DNA of 64,000 nucleotides from Acanthaster planci (GCF_001949145.1 NW_019091385.1:895525-959524); one strand, 5' to 3'; positions 35,601 to 47,270 are shown, counted from the first letter of the stretch. Numbers and translations are program-made. Notes: generated from the letters alone by a model not told the origin.

Positions 35601-38512
35601 TCATGACAATCATGTTCTTCTACAATGGAGTTTTCCCTTTTGTGGCAGATGCTAGGTATAAATTTTTTTCCACAAATAAAAATGCTTCAACCCTTGCTAG
35701 GTATACCGTGCACAAATAGCCGTATGCATTTCCTGTATAGACAGAGTTGTTTGATTATTAAAGACAATCCTATTAATCCTCTCTGAGAAAATTCTTGAAA
35801 GGTTATTTTTTTCAAATGATAGTTGAATCCACCATTGAGATATTTATTAATAAAATTAGCAATCATTTATCGTAAGTTAAAGCTTCATTCCAGTGTGTAA
35901 TGTATCTCTCTTCAACAGCTGCCTTTCAGACCCAAGCACTTACTGCAGAATTGGATTTCTGTTGCTATCCATGCTTGTAGTGCATATCCATACCACCTTG
36001 GGTATCAGATTGGAATTCACCCTGTGATTAGATCGTAATTATTATCCATCCCTTGCCTTGAATTGCCCTTTGATGTCCTTTTTAAGTTTTCGTGATTTTT
36101 TTTGTGTGTTTGCTTTGAAGTAAATTTATTCGTGACAAGTATGGTTACAAAGAGGATTCCCCGTTACCCGGCTATCTGGCAGGAGCAGTGTATGATGTTT
36201 CTTTGGTTCTGTGTGCGTTTCTAGGTGCCTTGATTGTGAGTATCCATTCTTAGTGCGGCCCTTACTGCTGGGCATTTTGAGCGGAAAAAAATCTTTAAAA
36301 ATCGGCCTTTTTGCAGTAAACCAAAGGAACCTGTTTTTTTTTCTTAAAATTGGAACCTTCAACCTTGTGTAACGTTGTAATGACTGGACTAGCCAGTCCT
36401 AAATTTATCAAAATCTTTACAAATGAGTCGGTTGACCTTTCAGATTTTTTAGGCTTCTAGAAATTTAGTAAAACAGTGGACAACGCAAAAAGTACATAAA
36501 ATTGTTCTTTTTCTTTTCACAATCATATTCCTGGCGCTTGAACGAAGAAGTGAAAAAAGACATGCCTGTAAAGTTTTACTGTTCCTAAACTTAGCAGTAG
36601 AATCAATTCGTCTCCAGTCAATTTCAAGTTATCCAGTCTTAAGGTCGTGACAGAGGCATTCCTTTACTTTTGAACTTGTCAATTTTGATTTAGTTAATGA
36701 CAGTTTTGACAAAACAGTTTGAAACTGTCGATTGATTCCTCTTATGTGCTGTGTTACCATATTAGGACATCATTGGAATGCGTGGTCTGTTGGCTTTGTT
36801 TTGCTCCGTCGCTACCGTCCCAGTCTTTGGCTTGCTTGCTTTTACCCACGTGCATCCGCTGGTCTGCACACTGTGGCTTGGCTTCACCTACTCCTTTGCT
36901 GTGGTAAGTATTACTTATACATGTGGCAACTTTAGAATTCTTTCCAAGGTCAATATGGCTCCACAGGTTGGTGTGTATCTCTGGTTTCCTTGACACAAAA
37001 TGATTAAGACTTTTTTCTTCCCCCTGGGAAGCTGGTCCACTGCATATGGCTCCACAGCTAAAGCTGGCACCCATTTGTACTTCTTGTGAGTAGTGAACAT
37101 GAGTAAAGTGACTTGCCCAAGGACACAGCAATATTGGTAGCTTGTGGATTTGAAGCACTGTGAATCAGATTGCGTGCCACAAACCATAACAGCCATCTTC
37201 CTCTTATGCTTGGATATCGGAGTGCAAATTCAAATAACTTTTCATCAATGTCTTGTTATAATACTAATAAATAGGCAAGTCTATGGCCATCCATTCCTCT
37301 AGTTGTCACCCAGGCAACCGTTGGCACGGCGATGGGATTTGCATCATTTTTTCAGATGATAGGCGTAGGTATTTGCAACAAAGTGATTGGTGCTATACTT
37401 GGAAACAAAAACACACCGTAAGTACAATGCCCCCTTCCTCATATGCAAAGTAAGTGGATATAAATGCCTAATGTTCATTGTGATAATCTTAGCCGTTTTT
37501 CTGTAATGTACTACTTTTGGAGATAGGTCAGCATTATTGTGAGACATGTCTTTGATAATCAAGTATTAATCCCATTTTATGACACCACAGTGATGCTAAT
37601 CTAGCCTGATTCTGTGTTCAGCGTGTTGAGAATCAAGTGATTTTGTTGTTTTTTTCTCCATCAGCTTGCCTCATGATGAGTTAATGAAACGTTGGAAATA
37701 CGTTATGATCTTCCTTTTTGCCAACACGCTGTGCTGTGTTGTCACGGCGATTCTGCTCAACCTTTCAGACAAAAGAAAGGTACGTTCTAATGTGAGATCT
37801 AGCAACATTTTCAAACTTCATTTACATAACCTTCAAATCTCTTCCAAGGGATGCATAGATCTGTGAAGGCTGCCAAATGATTGATGTTGGCCTCAATCCA
37901 GTGTTTTGTATATCTTGTAACATAGTTTTTTTGCCTTAGTATGTAGTTTCCAACTTGGGATTAAATTCAACGATTGAAAAGCTGTTATCAAATTACTCTT
38001 TCAGTCGTTGCATGTGGAGAGCGTATTTAAGATTTCACTTTGAATATTCACTCTGTTCCACAACTTTACATGAAAGAACATACAATGTTCAATGCTTGCG
38101 ACTACAATGCTGGCGATTCACAATAGTGCGCCTACAAGAGCTTGCAACACAGAGGCCAATCATAATGTACGAAATTTGGTCGACCCTTTCCAAACGCGCG
38201 TTGGGTCGACAGATTTCGCGCATTGTGATTGGCCACTGCATTGCAAACTGTTGGAGATGCACTATTGTGAAATGCTCATATTGATAACAAAGCTTTGCCA
38301 CTCTCCTGGTCTGTACAGTTTACGCTTCTTCTGTCTTTTTTCCTCAGGGGTGTATCCTAAACCAGAATCGTCGTGAAGGGAGGGAAGGCATGGCATTGTT
38401 GATGCCGAGTGTAGCCACTGACGACGGTTCCGGCAATAGTCCCCTGGCCATGAACGAGGCAAAACCTCTGCTGCGTTCGCCTGATCTTTCACGGCCCAAA
38501 GAATTGAAATGA
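29692..38512 (+). CDS. MFSD1-like major facilitator transporter, copy B (complete)
   Basis: Thirteen exons: 29692-29707, 30834-30934, 33080-33189, 34035-34090, 34321-34464, 34724-34809, 35171-35326, 35522-35655, 36121-36235, 36766-36903, 37275-37417, 37665-37779, 38348-38512. All junctions are GT-AG and the frame is uninterrupted (about 492 residues). Exons 1-12 match copy A in length and phase wherever both are visible. Exon 3 encodes a luminal loop with three N-glycosylation sequons (NVT, NAT, NRS) leading into LLYAIYAWT. Motif A is GFLIDKLGNQ, with the last basic residue replaced by Gln; GALIDIIGMR is retained. The tail contains EAKPLL, another [D/E]xxxLL sorting motif, although the rest of exon 13 has diverged. 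Predicted role: export of dipeptides from the lysosome, by family analogy with MFSD1. Intron 1 carries a Penelope-like fragment, intron 2 a zinc-finger repeat and intron 12 a hairpin MITE. Confidence 0.88.
30300..30780 (+). mobile_element. Penelope-like element fragment (GIY-YIG domain)
   Basis: In intron 1 of copy B. From about 30548 the plus strand encodes YIGQTGQALRQRINGHK followed by an SQHFNLPGHSVTDLRV segment, the pattern of GIY-YIG endonucleases in Penelope-like retroelements. The region before it contains an in-frame TGA and no reverse transcriptase. The sequence at 30300-30370, read on the minus strand, has a GATGAAGTAG...GAAAGCTTATGAG motif like the terminal region of such elements. 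A dead, truncated insertion. Confidence 0.65.
31980..32840 (-). mobile_element. decayed zinc-finger/acidic-protein repeat element, copy in intron 2
   Basis: The reverse strand of 32840-32500 is homologous to the plus strand of 40340-40830: a glutamate/aspartate-rich segment, a conserved TYQDWL-type motif, then a lysine-rich part. It is followed toward 31980 by the non-coding tail also found at 28580-29160. Frames are broken. The parent element type is unknown to me. Confidence 0.55.
38117..38271. mobile_element. 155-bp hairpin MITE in intron 12 of copy B
   Basis: The ends TTCACAATAGTGC and GCACTATTGTGAA are perfect inverted repeats. Complementarity continues inward for about 65 bases with mismatches, through GGCCAATCA/TGATTGGCC, to a short centre. 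It is absent from the equivalent intron of copy A. Confidence 0.75.
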
Positions 38513-39939
38513 CTGCAGCCTCCATCCTCAAACATGTGTTTTAAGTCAACAGTCAATTTTTTTGTAAATGTGACTTGTTCTGCGATAATGTTGTTTCCAT
38601 TGCACAAAACTCTTCGTTCAAGACTCTTTGAAATACCTGTAACTTAAAAATGTCCGCTTGTGAATCGTTTTCACAGAACAGGCCTGGCCACAAAAATACT
38701 AAAATACTGCTGGAACCTTGCAAGGGTGTCGACTTGTCAAGTTTCCAACACTGATCGGATTTTGAGTGGATTACAACCAACTACATGTAATCAGATTACA
38801 GATGAATTGAAAATGAAAATGAGCCCTAGAGAGATTTGCATGGCAAGTTCAGTGTGTCTCATCGCAGAGCGTCAAAAGGATGGCCGTGCGCATTGAGCCT
38901 TCCCGCTCAGACAAAGGCTGTGGTTGAATTTGGAGTGCTTACGCACTTAACTGTGGAACCCTAATTTATACCCTTACTGATTTATTATGATGACAGATTT
39001 ATTTTTGGAGGGGAATTTAGAGACAAGGTAGATGTGGTTGGTAAATGGGTGTAGGATTTGGGGTACGTACCACATTTACTGTATAGTGTTAGGGTAGTAA
39101 AGACTGTCAAAACAGACAAGCAAATAAGTGTAATGGATGACTAGTTGTGGGTTTTTGTTCTTTCTTCCATATTCCTTCGTCTGACTCTTCCGCTTTACTT
39201 CCGCTACTGTAATTAGTTAATGCGACTTGAGTGGAGATTATCTACTCTTTAACTTGAAAAGAGACTTCACTGATCTTAATTTAGTTGGCAAAAATATTGT
39301 TGGTTTTGTACAGGCAGCTCAGTTAATTTCTTAGTTAGGAAAAGGGAACAGTAGAGTGAAATTTTTATGAACCATCATGTTTATTGTGATTAGGGATAAT
39401 TCTTTATAAAGTGATTGTAGTCAAAGTGTTGCTTAGATTCGATTTGGTCAATTTTTGTACTTTGCATGAACTACATGTTACCCGTTTAGAGCTCTCAGCC
39501 CATGCGGTTGCAAGGCATACAAGACAGTACCTGTCATATCTTTACAGGTAAATGTGCTGTTTTAGTTTCACTGAAAACTCAGATGATCATCTCTCATGTG
39601 CCCTTTATTGTGTCAGGCAATTAATATACATTAATTAAGGTGAGATTGGTTATATAAGGTGATATTTTTGGAAAGTATTAAGCAGTTTGGAAGGGTTTTT
39701 TATGTGAAATTTAGGGAGCACCGCAAGAACCTTTTTCTACAGTAATGCGGGTTACCCCAGTAATACATCATATGAATTGGCCTGATGGAATTCACAACCG
39801 TATCAACTGGTAAATCACTGACATTTTCCTTGCTTTCCGAAATACATCTATCTATCATCATTTTTTGTAATTCATTTGGCCACACAGGTATGAGTTGCAG
39901 CTCAGTCAACTCGCGTTCAATCTTTAAAGAAATGCGATC
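38513..39939 (+). other. 3' flank of copy B, no further gene recognised
   Basis: AT-rich noncoding sequence after the stop. It presumably contains the 3' UTR. No convincing polyadenylation signal or mobile element was identified. Confidence 0.4.
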
Positions 39940-40130
39940 ACGTTGAGTTTAACTGTAAATGAACAATAAAAAGAACAATGAAAAGAGCAGAATGAAAATG
40001 AAAAGTGAACCATGACATGAGTAAAAAAACAAAGCAAATGTATGAAAGAGCAAGGCAAATGAGAAAAAGAGCAATGCAGATAAGTAAGAGCAATGAAATG
40101 AGTAAAAGAGCAATAAAATAAGCAAATCAC
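39940..40130 (+). repeat. purine-rich GAGCAATGAAATGAGTAAAA-type array
   Basis: Degenerate repeats of GAGCAATGAAA and GAGTAAAA, preceded by GTTTAACTGTAAATGAACAA. The same lead-in and words occur at 29270-29340. In both places it lies close to sequences of the zinc-finger element, so it may belong to that element. Confidence 0.6.
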
Positions 40131-40234
40131 AAACGGTGAAATACATATACACGTGTATTTTTTATTATATATTGAACGATTTCCCTTGTTTCATGCCATT
40201 TAAAGGTCATCCTACATAAATAAATGTTATTTCT

Positions 40235-40930
40235 GTAGTCAAGACCTATGCTTGTCATCAGTGTGAAAAATGGTTTGGACGAAGTCTAATCTAGAGAGGC
40301 ACATGGAAAATACCCACGCTGAGGAGGAATCAGACATGAATGAAGTTGACGATGATTCGGAACCTGTTGAGGAGGATGATGACGAAACCTCGGATGAATA
40401 CAGTTCAGAATTGGAAGACAATGCCACCTACCAAGATTGGCTGGCTGAAGCCAGAGAAACGAATAGGGAGACAAGGGATGAAACATGACGAGTACGTCAA
40501 CGAAGGCATGGATGAAGATCAAGCCGGGCAAAAGGCAAACAGAAAGACCCTCTGGCCAATCAAGAAAGACTTTTTGACAACTATAAGGAGTTTCTGTCAA
40601 GTTATCTACATTTTAAGGATAATGAAACTCATCAGGATATCGCATGAAAGTAAAAAATAAGCCTTGAATATAGAGTTTTGCCTAATCATACCAATAAATT
40701 TGAGGGACTGGTTCAGCTGAATGACGAAGAGGAAAATAATTAAAAGATTACAATCATTAGAGACAGATGGCTCCAAAAAGAAATGAGTACGTTATGCCTC
40801 TGATTTAAACCTTAACAAACTTCTGGTTATCAACTTTGTAGCAATTCTTAAATGTGTGTAATTGTAAAAAGTAAATAATGAAAAAATAAAAACAAACACC
40901 ACTGAATCCAGTACGTCCACTGAATTTGAA
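40235..40930 (+). mobile_element. decayed zinc-finger/acidic-protein repeat element, plus-strand copy
   Basis: Starts with a C2H2 finger split by a frameshift: CHQCEKWF in one frame and LERHMENTH in the next. There follows an acidic run (EEESDMNEVDDDSEPVEEDD), a TYQDWLAEARE motif, then lysine-rich and NYKEFLSSYLHFK segments in shifting frames. The 3' noncoding tail is shared with 31980-32500. It has several stops and is a relic. The related copies suggest a repeated element carrying its own DNA-binding protein, but no transposase signature was recognised. Confidence 0.5.
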
Positions 40931-41609
40931 CACTAGTTTTGCTTACAGTTCAGGGTCGTACGCTGGAGCGTCTGTGAGCTTTTGTGATGGAAACAAGACG
41001 TCTGATGCATTGTTCTGTCAGTCAGTGATCTTTAGTAATCAAATATGTAGTAACCTTTCTAGCAGTGAACATTCCTTTATTTCCTCTCTTCCTATAAAAC
41101 AAATCAATATAATCTTGCAACCCCAAGGTTTTCACTAGAATGTGAAACACATAATTATAAAGCCAGCGTTGAACTAAAGGTCTTCTTGATGGTTATTAGC
41201 TTAGAAGGGTTTTAAAACCAGATTCACGAACTTAAAAACCTGGTTCGCTGTGATATTATTTGTCACAGCGATTGAAGTAATTGCAGAATGACTCGCCACT
41301 CGAATGCTGCATCCTTTAAATCGTTGGCTATGATGTCAAAGTGGCCGTGGTGATGCATCGCAAACATGTCCAAACTGCAAAGGTGGCAGTCTGAAAGCGA
41401 GGCAACGGTGAATGAAAGGGAACGGCGGGAAAACTCAAATAACTTTATTTCCCTTGTAAAACACTCTCCTATTAAAGTAACGAATACAGCAGTAAGTCTA
41501 ATGGACTCTTTGATGAGTTCAGCCGCCCATTTAAAAAGGGGCAAGTCGAACGTGGGCAGTTCTAACACAAACATTTTGTGACCTATTATGATCAGGTCAC
41601 GTAGGTAAA
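40931..41609. other. intergenic DNA, unassigned open frames
   Basis: Overlapping open frames exist on both strands at 41263-41581 (up to 103 codons). Neither resembles a family that I recognise, and neither has a supporting splice or promoter context. Confidence 0.35.
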
Positions 41610-41710
41610 TCCCTGTGTGTATTTTGTGTGAGAGCGGGCAAGCGCGACATCGTAGCCCTGTGCGTATTTAGTGTGAGCCGTCAAGCGCGACATCGTAGCC
41701 GGCTACGATG
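41610..41710. repeat. ~46-bp tandem pair ending in a 20-bp perfect palindrome
   Basis: Two units ending CAAGCGCGACATCGTAGC are followed by CATCGTAGCCGGCTACGATG at about 41691-41710, a perfect palindrome. The structure suggests a transposon end or a foldback remnant. Confidence 0.6.
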
Positions 41711-43519
41711 TGGGAGAGGTGGCTGGCGGGATATTCTGCTACCGAAAGTTCAGTTGATATTCGAATAGTGTAGAATTTAATAGGGCTTAATGAAGTCGAA
41801 AAAAAATTTTTATGATATGTTAAGGATCGATACTGGCTTCTAATGACGATGTTGCATGAAATTGCTCAATATCACTTTAAAAAACTCTTCTACTTTTGGC
41901 TTTATCATGTGTGTCATTACTAACGTCCACTACAAATATTTGTGAGGGGTATGTCTTCATCAGGAAAACCCCAATAAGAAATATTTTCAACGGTTTATGT
42001 TGCATTAGCAACACGCGGTGAAGCCTTAGTCGCAGAAGACATGACCAGATTATGGCTACCCCGGTCATGCACCGCCCCATACAATTTCATGTACATATAT
42101 TAAACTAAACGGACACACGGGCTGTGCTCGAGCGCTCGGTGAGCATACACTGTACGTGTTAAGTCTCGCGTGATGGACATGGTGGATAATTTTCGTGAGT
42201 AAACAGGAAGTTATGTAGGCCTACGTCTACATTCTGCTAGGGTTTCCCATATTTGTTAGCATCTGTGGCATATGTTTTGCTTAGACTATCTCTTAAGAGA
42301 CATAGGGCCTCACAAAGAACTAATCTGGGGTGGTAGCAAGTGAAGATGGATGCATCAAAAGGTAAGCAGTGTTGCAGGTGGAGTAACATTTCTAACAAGA
42401 CTTATTTGTAATAAACTTTTTCGACGTTCGCAATTAATGCATTGTGGGTTTAGATGACAAGTGTGACGAAATGGCTTATACACTATAGGTTTTAGTTAAA
42501 TTATGACACCGTTTTTATCTTTGTATAGGCGCAGAGAATGCACGAGATCACTGCGTATTAATGTGTGCTTAATTCCCCATGTAAATGTATCATGTTTAAA
42601 GCAGCGCGAGACTGGTGCAAGTTTATTTTTTGTCTAGATTGTGCCATGCGGTGTAGTCAGTCTAGAGGCCCAAATCGCGTTTACAGCACCGTGTGTGACC
42701 GCCCCTTTTGTGTGCGCTGCCGCTGCGAGTCTGCGAGCAATTCAGGTTCTGGTTCTCCCAGTCAGAATCCTGTAGTCTCCTGAAAACGGCCGGAGTACAC
42801 TGTTCGAAACGTGGAGTTATTCCCCGGTTCTTCACTGAACCACACATACTCAAGAAAGAGATTGATACATGGTGCAACTGCAATCATTTTACTCATCCAA
42901 TTGAGAGACATAGCCAGAACTCACTGCTGGCAACCCGAATTCAATCTCTGAATCCACTCGTTTACCTACCTATGCACACCCTTTTCTGTCGGATGTGCAC
43001 TGACTTCCTTCTGAGGAAGTTTTCTGACCTCCCATGGCAGTTTATAATTTCTTTACCGTGAGATCTTTCTCCCACTGCAAAACTGGGTTTTTACTTTAAG
43101 CATTTGCGGCTCAAGCTCCATACTTGGAGGGCTCATCTGTTTGCTCATGCTGTTACACTACCGTGACAATTCTTAAACCTTCCTGTTTCTCAGGGTTAAG
43201 TCCCACTAGTCTTGGCGAACTATTTTCAACTGTGGGGAAAGTCACCTGACCTTTACCTAAACTATCTGCCTTGGCCCTTGAGTTTGACGAGCAATCTAAG
43301 GTTCGGGGGTTAGGGGTCGTTTTGGCGGAAATAGCCTACACCACCGATTTGTAACTGATTTCGTGACCCAGTAGACTGACACAACAATGAGCATGTGAGG
43401 ACACAAGGAATTACCGGTAAGATCCAAGGAACTGAACTTATTTAATATACTTTTCTTTTGTTAGATATTGTATTTGCAATATGATGTAGGGATTAGCTCG
43501 GTGAAGCGTTGAGGCGGGA

Positions 43520-44050
43520 ATAGTGAAGGTGGAAACAGTGGATGCTGCACTGGATCCTGGTACTCTGTACACCCCCAGCACAGACCAGGGGTGTACAGAA
43601 TTCCTTGCCAATGTGGCAAAGTGTACATCGGCGAAGCGGGCAGGGACCTCCTTAACCGACTCAACGAGCACAAAACTCATGGCAGAAAGGGAGAGCTTGA
43701 AAAGTCATCGATAATCAAGCACTCCCACACTGAAGACCATCAGATCAACTGGAGCCAAGCTGAACTCATCACCAGCATCGAACGATGGTATCCCCGCCGC
43801 ATCAGAGAACCCATGGAAATCATCAAGCATGACACAGTTCCCCAAGACATCGGCTTCAGCATCAGCGATATCTGGCGCCCCATCCTCACAGCCCAGTCCA
43901 ATGGGTCTCCTATATCTAGGACTCCCGAGTTAGGTTCCCCCTTAGTTACCCTACGGGTCTTCTCTACCCTTGGCACCCAGCTGTTCACTCTCCCACTGCC
44001 AACTCCAACTCAGAGTTTGGGGAACGCACACCCCAACGAAGCTTATTAAA
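43520..44050 (+). mobile_element. Penelope-like element fragment with GIY-YIG endonuclease
   Basis: An open frame from 43591 encodes VYRIPCQCGKVYIGEAGRD, then an NRLNEHK helix and a KHSHTEDHQINW segment. These are the GIY and YIG strands, a Cys-x-Cys knuckle (CQC) and the His-containing helix of the Penelope-like endonuclease. The upstream part (about 43523-43590) is in another frame, so the fragment is broken. No reverse transcriptase is present. It is inserted in intron 1 of copy C. Confidence 0.75.
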
Positions 44051-44399
44051 TGTGCTAGATGAATTTTAGTCCTTTCTTTCGGGCTCAGATGAATGGATTG
44101 GAGAGTGAAGTGCACTAACAGTACCTGAGAGCCCTTTGAAGGGAGAGCAGTGGTAACAGAAACCACAATGATCCCTCCTGGGCATTGTAGTATTGTGTGC
44201 CCGACACAAGCTTGAGTTGTTCTGATGGTTGCTTGGTTTATTGTGTGTCAGATGCAGGAGTACAACTACATGAATATTATATACATGTACACTCTTCACA
44301 TGGGGGGCTAGGTCTAATGGGGTAATATGATTGATGTCTAGCAGAAGGGGCCATTAGGATCCAGAAGAGGGCATAGCTACAAGGACATTCTAATAAGGG

Positions 44400-45720
44400 T
44401 ACCGTTGCTGGGTATAGTTATGGGGGTCTGGAGTGGACGTGTAAGAGTGCAGGATACTACAGGTATGAGGCTGTGCGGTGCCAGGCAAGCTACCTCGGAA
44501 AGAGCACGGGTCGGAAAGTTAAGCTGTAGTAGAGCCTCTCCATGGAGGTGGAAATTTGGCCAAGAGAGGCCTAGTACTGGCGCCAGGTCGCTGGTAGAGA
44601 CAGGGAACGAGACTGTTCCTTTGCGGGTATTTAATCCAGGAAAAGGCAAAAGAGTTACCAGGAAAGGGACCGTTGTGGGAATGGTCACTACGGTAGAACC
44701 CGAGGCAGTCCATGGTAAAATGGACAAGCCCACAGAATTAAGGCAGGGCTTGCCAGAGTATTTGCAAGACCTGTCAAGTAGTAGTGTTTCTACTCTACAG
44801 GTCAGTACCACGGAGAAGTAGAGAACCGTTTGGTAGACTTCCAAGATGTTTTCTCCTCTTGTGACCATGACTTTGGCAGAACTGATGTTGCTAAGCATGA
44901 GATCACAACTGGTGCTGCAAGACCAGTAAAAGAGAAGCGCAGACGCCAATCTTTTGCTAACCAGCAAGAAATCCAGAGGCAGGTCGCTGACCTGGACGAA
45001 CGAGAGGTGATAGAACCCTTGGACAGTCCTTGGGCGGCCATTGTCGTCCTTGTGACGAAGAAAGATGGGACGAAGCGTTTCTGTGTAGATGACAGAAAGT
45101 TAAACGCCGTCACCATTAAAGGTGCGTACCCAGTTCCACGCATCGACGAGCCAATTGAGAGGAGCATTGAGAGGAGCCAAGTCGTTTGTGACTCCAGACC
45201 TCACTTTAGGCTATTGGCAGGTTGCGCTTCGTGACGAGGCCAGTCAGAAATCCACATTTGTGGTGAGAAATGGGCTGCACAGATGAAAATGCATGCCCTT
45301 TGGCCTGTGTAACCTTTGAAAGACTTATTAAGAAAGTTATGACGGGGCTACAGTCGGAAATCCTGCTGACATATTTAGATACGACGTGATCGTCTTTGGT
45401 AAGACAGCACAGCGTCTGAGAGTGATACTAGAGAGCTTGAGACAGGCAGGGCTTAAGGTCAAGCCAAGTAAATGCCAACTATTCCAGAAGTCCGTTGGCT
45501 ACCTTGGGCACATCGTGTCGCAGAAGGGGTGGCCACTGACCCAGGAAAGGTGAGGGCCTGTGCTTAAGTGTACAAGGGACGTGAGAAGCTTCCTCGGCCT
45601 TTAGGCCTATTACCGAAAGTACATCAGAGGCTTTGCGGAGATGGCTGGTCTTCTGCATACCTTTACAGAAAAGGCGCGAGAGTATGAGTGGAGTGAAGTA
45701 TCTCAGCAAACACATAATTT
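44400..45720 (+). mobile_element. Ty3/gypsy pol fragment, multiply frameshifted
   Basis: An open frame at 44405-44821 encodes the protease-RT linker (ARSLVETGNETVPLRVFNPG). A second at 44830-45234 encodes the RT start: a [14 protein letters not shown] box, [19 protein letters not shown], and [10 protein letters not shown] with YPVPRID. After 45150 the frame breaks repeatedly, yet the plus strand still shows the RT core and thumb (an FGKTAQRL-type region near 45390, a YLGHIVSQKG region near 45500) and the start of the connection domain up to about 45720. No RNase H, integrase or LTR pair was found. A dead fragment within intron 1 of copy C. Confidence 0.8.
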
Positions 45721-46691
45721 TGTGATAATATTTTTTTGCAGGTCGCGCCGATGTTGTTAGAAAAACATTTTGAAATGACATTTTAATCACAGCATAGAAA
45801 CATTATGTAAAGCACAGAAACGTAACATTATACGAATGCGCCTAAAAATGATGTTGAGATAATTGACACTATTTGATATTTTCACAACGAAAAACAAATA
45901 TTGCCAAAGTAATGATTTTTATGACATTATTTAGAAGTTATAAAATTTGTTCGCCTATGTTTTGGGAATGCTAGCTGCACGCGTATTTATAGCAGCGGTG
46001 CTTTTCCGGAGCTAGGAAAACAATAACCTGCACTGTATGACCTGTGTAACCCCGGTAACCTACATGTACCACGTGACACGACGTACATACATACTACTCA
46101 AGTGCTTGTATGGTCATCGTTGATAATAGCTCCCCTCGCTCGATGCATTGGAACTAGAAGGGAATAAGAACACCTGTGAAAGACTTCATAACAAAACTGA
46201 AGAAACAATAAGCTGACGTCACTGAAGCGAACGCCAGCGCTACAACGTTCCCATGGCCTGTTTCGCTTCCTATTTTTGCATCCTGGAGTCAATTTTGAAT
46301 ATTCATTTAAAATTACAATTACTATTTTGCAAACAAAGGTCACGCCTCGGTTTGTAGGAGATGCCCAAGACGGCAGATCCACGGATGTATATAAATAAAA
46401 TCTGGACTCCCAATGCCCTCAATCAGCTTATAGAGATTAGTGAATCCACTAGCGGCCTTTTTATCGAGCCGAATAAAAAAAGCTTGCCCGGCCTTTGTTC
46501 TCCCTGGCGTCAACAGAAGCGAGCCAAGCATTTGTATTCGGCTCTCTTGTTGGCTTCTATTTCATACAAAGGCGTTGTAAGTCAAAGTTTTTTTTATTAT
46601 AATGCAGCTTGCGCCGATTTCTATAGCGTCCTCTTGTGACTTCATTTCACCTATCGACTACTCGTCTACCTGGTACCTTCCACGTATTGCT
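45721..46691. other. intronic or insertion DNA, nothing firmly recognised
   Basis: An open frame at 46361-46639 begins MPKTADPRMYINKIWTPNAL but matches no family that I know and has no start or splice support. Confidence 0.35.
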
Positions 46692-47127
46692 GAGTTAGGG
46701 CGTCTTGTTCTCGTATGTTCACGAATTGCTCGATACGTTCTTCTTGGGTTCAGTGCCCGCTCGAACGCCGGGAACGTGAAACTTGCAGAGTAAATGGCGG
46801 CGTCCGTTACGTTTTTCAAGGGTTAATGCTTGGGTAACTGGCCTGAATTCTTTTCTGTTTAAAAAGGAACATTCATTTCTGTATTGTGGTAAATTAATAT
46901 TGTTCATTTTGCAAAACTCCCCATTGTCTCCGGCTTTGTAAGCCATCTGGCTATTTCTTACAGCTGTTTAAAAATAAAAATATCCCGAGTTTTTCCGTGT
47001 GTTCCTGTAAAGCCCCGACGAGGGGGTGGTGTGTAATCCTGTTTCGGGAACAGTGTTCCTGGGTCGTGTTCCCACCGTTCAAGCGCGAGAACAAGAAAAC
47101 TGTGTCAAGAACAGGCTGCCCGAACTC
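46692..47127. mobile_element. MITE family R, copy 2 (inverse orientation)
   Basis: Terminal inverted repeats (GAGTTAGGGCGTCTTGTTC and, on the other strand, GAGTTCGGGCAGCCTGTTC) and an interior colinear, as reverse complement, with 25922-26467. It is 436 bp against 546 bp, and the difference is explained by the 106-bp internal duplication present only in copy 1. Confidence 0.7.
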
Positions 47128-47270
47128 GACCATTTAATTGGGTACCGGGTAGATCATAGACGAGCAGACGATAAGTGAAAAGAAGTCACAAGAGGGCGCC
47201 ATAAAAATCGGCGCGCGCGGCATTATGCTCAATCGAGTCCGCTTTTGAGTTCTGCATGCTGCCATGCTTG

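Noticed and set aside
41263-41581. Overlapping plus and minus open frames of 71 and 103 codons
   Set aside because: Neither matches a known family; probably chance or transposon debris.
44377-44967. 196-codon minus-strand open frame
   Set aside because: It is antisense to the Ty3/gypsy linker and RT frames and shows no domain of its own.
46361-46639. 92-codon plus-strand open frame beginning MPKTADPRM
   Set aside because: No family recognised and no surrounding exon signals; left unassigned.
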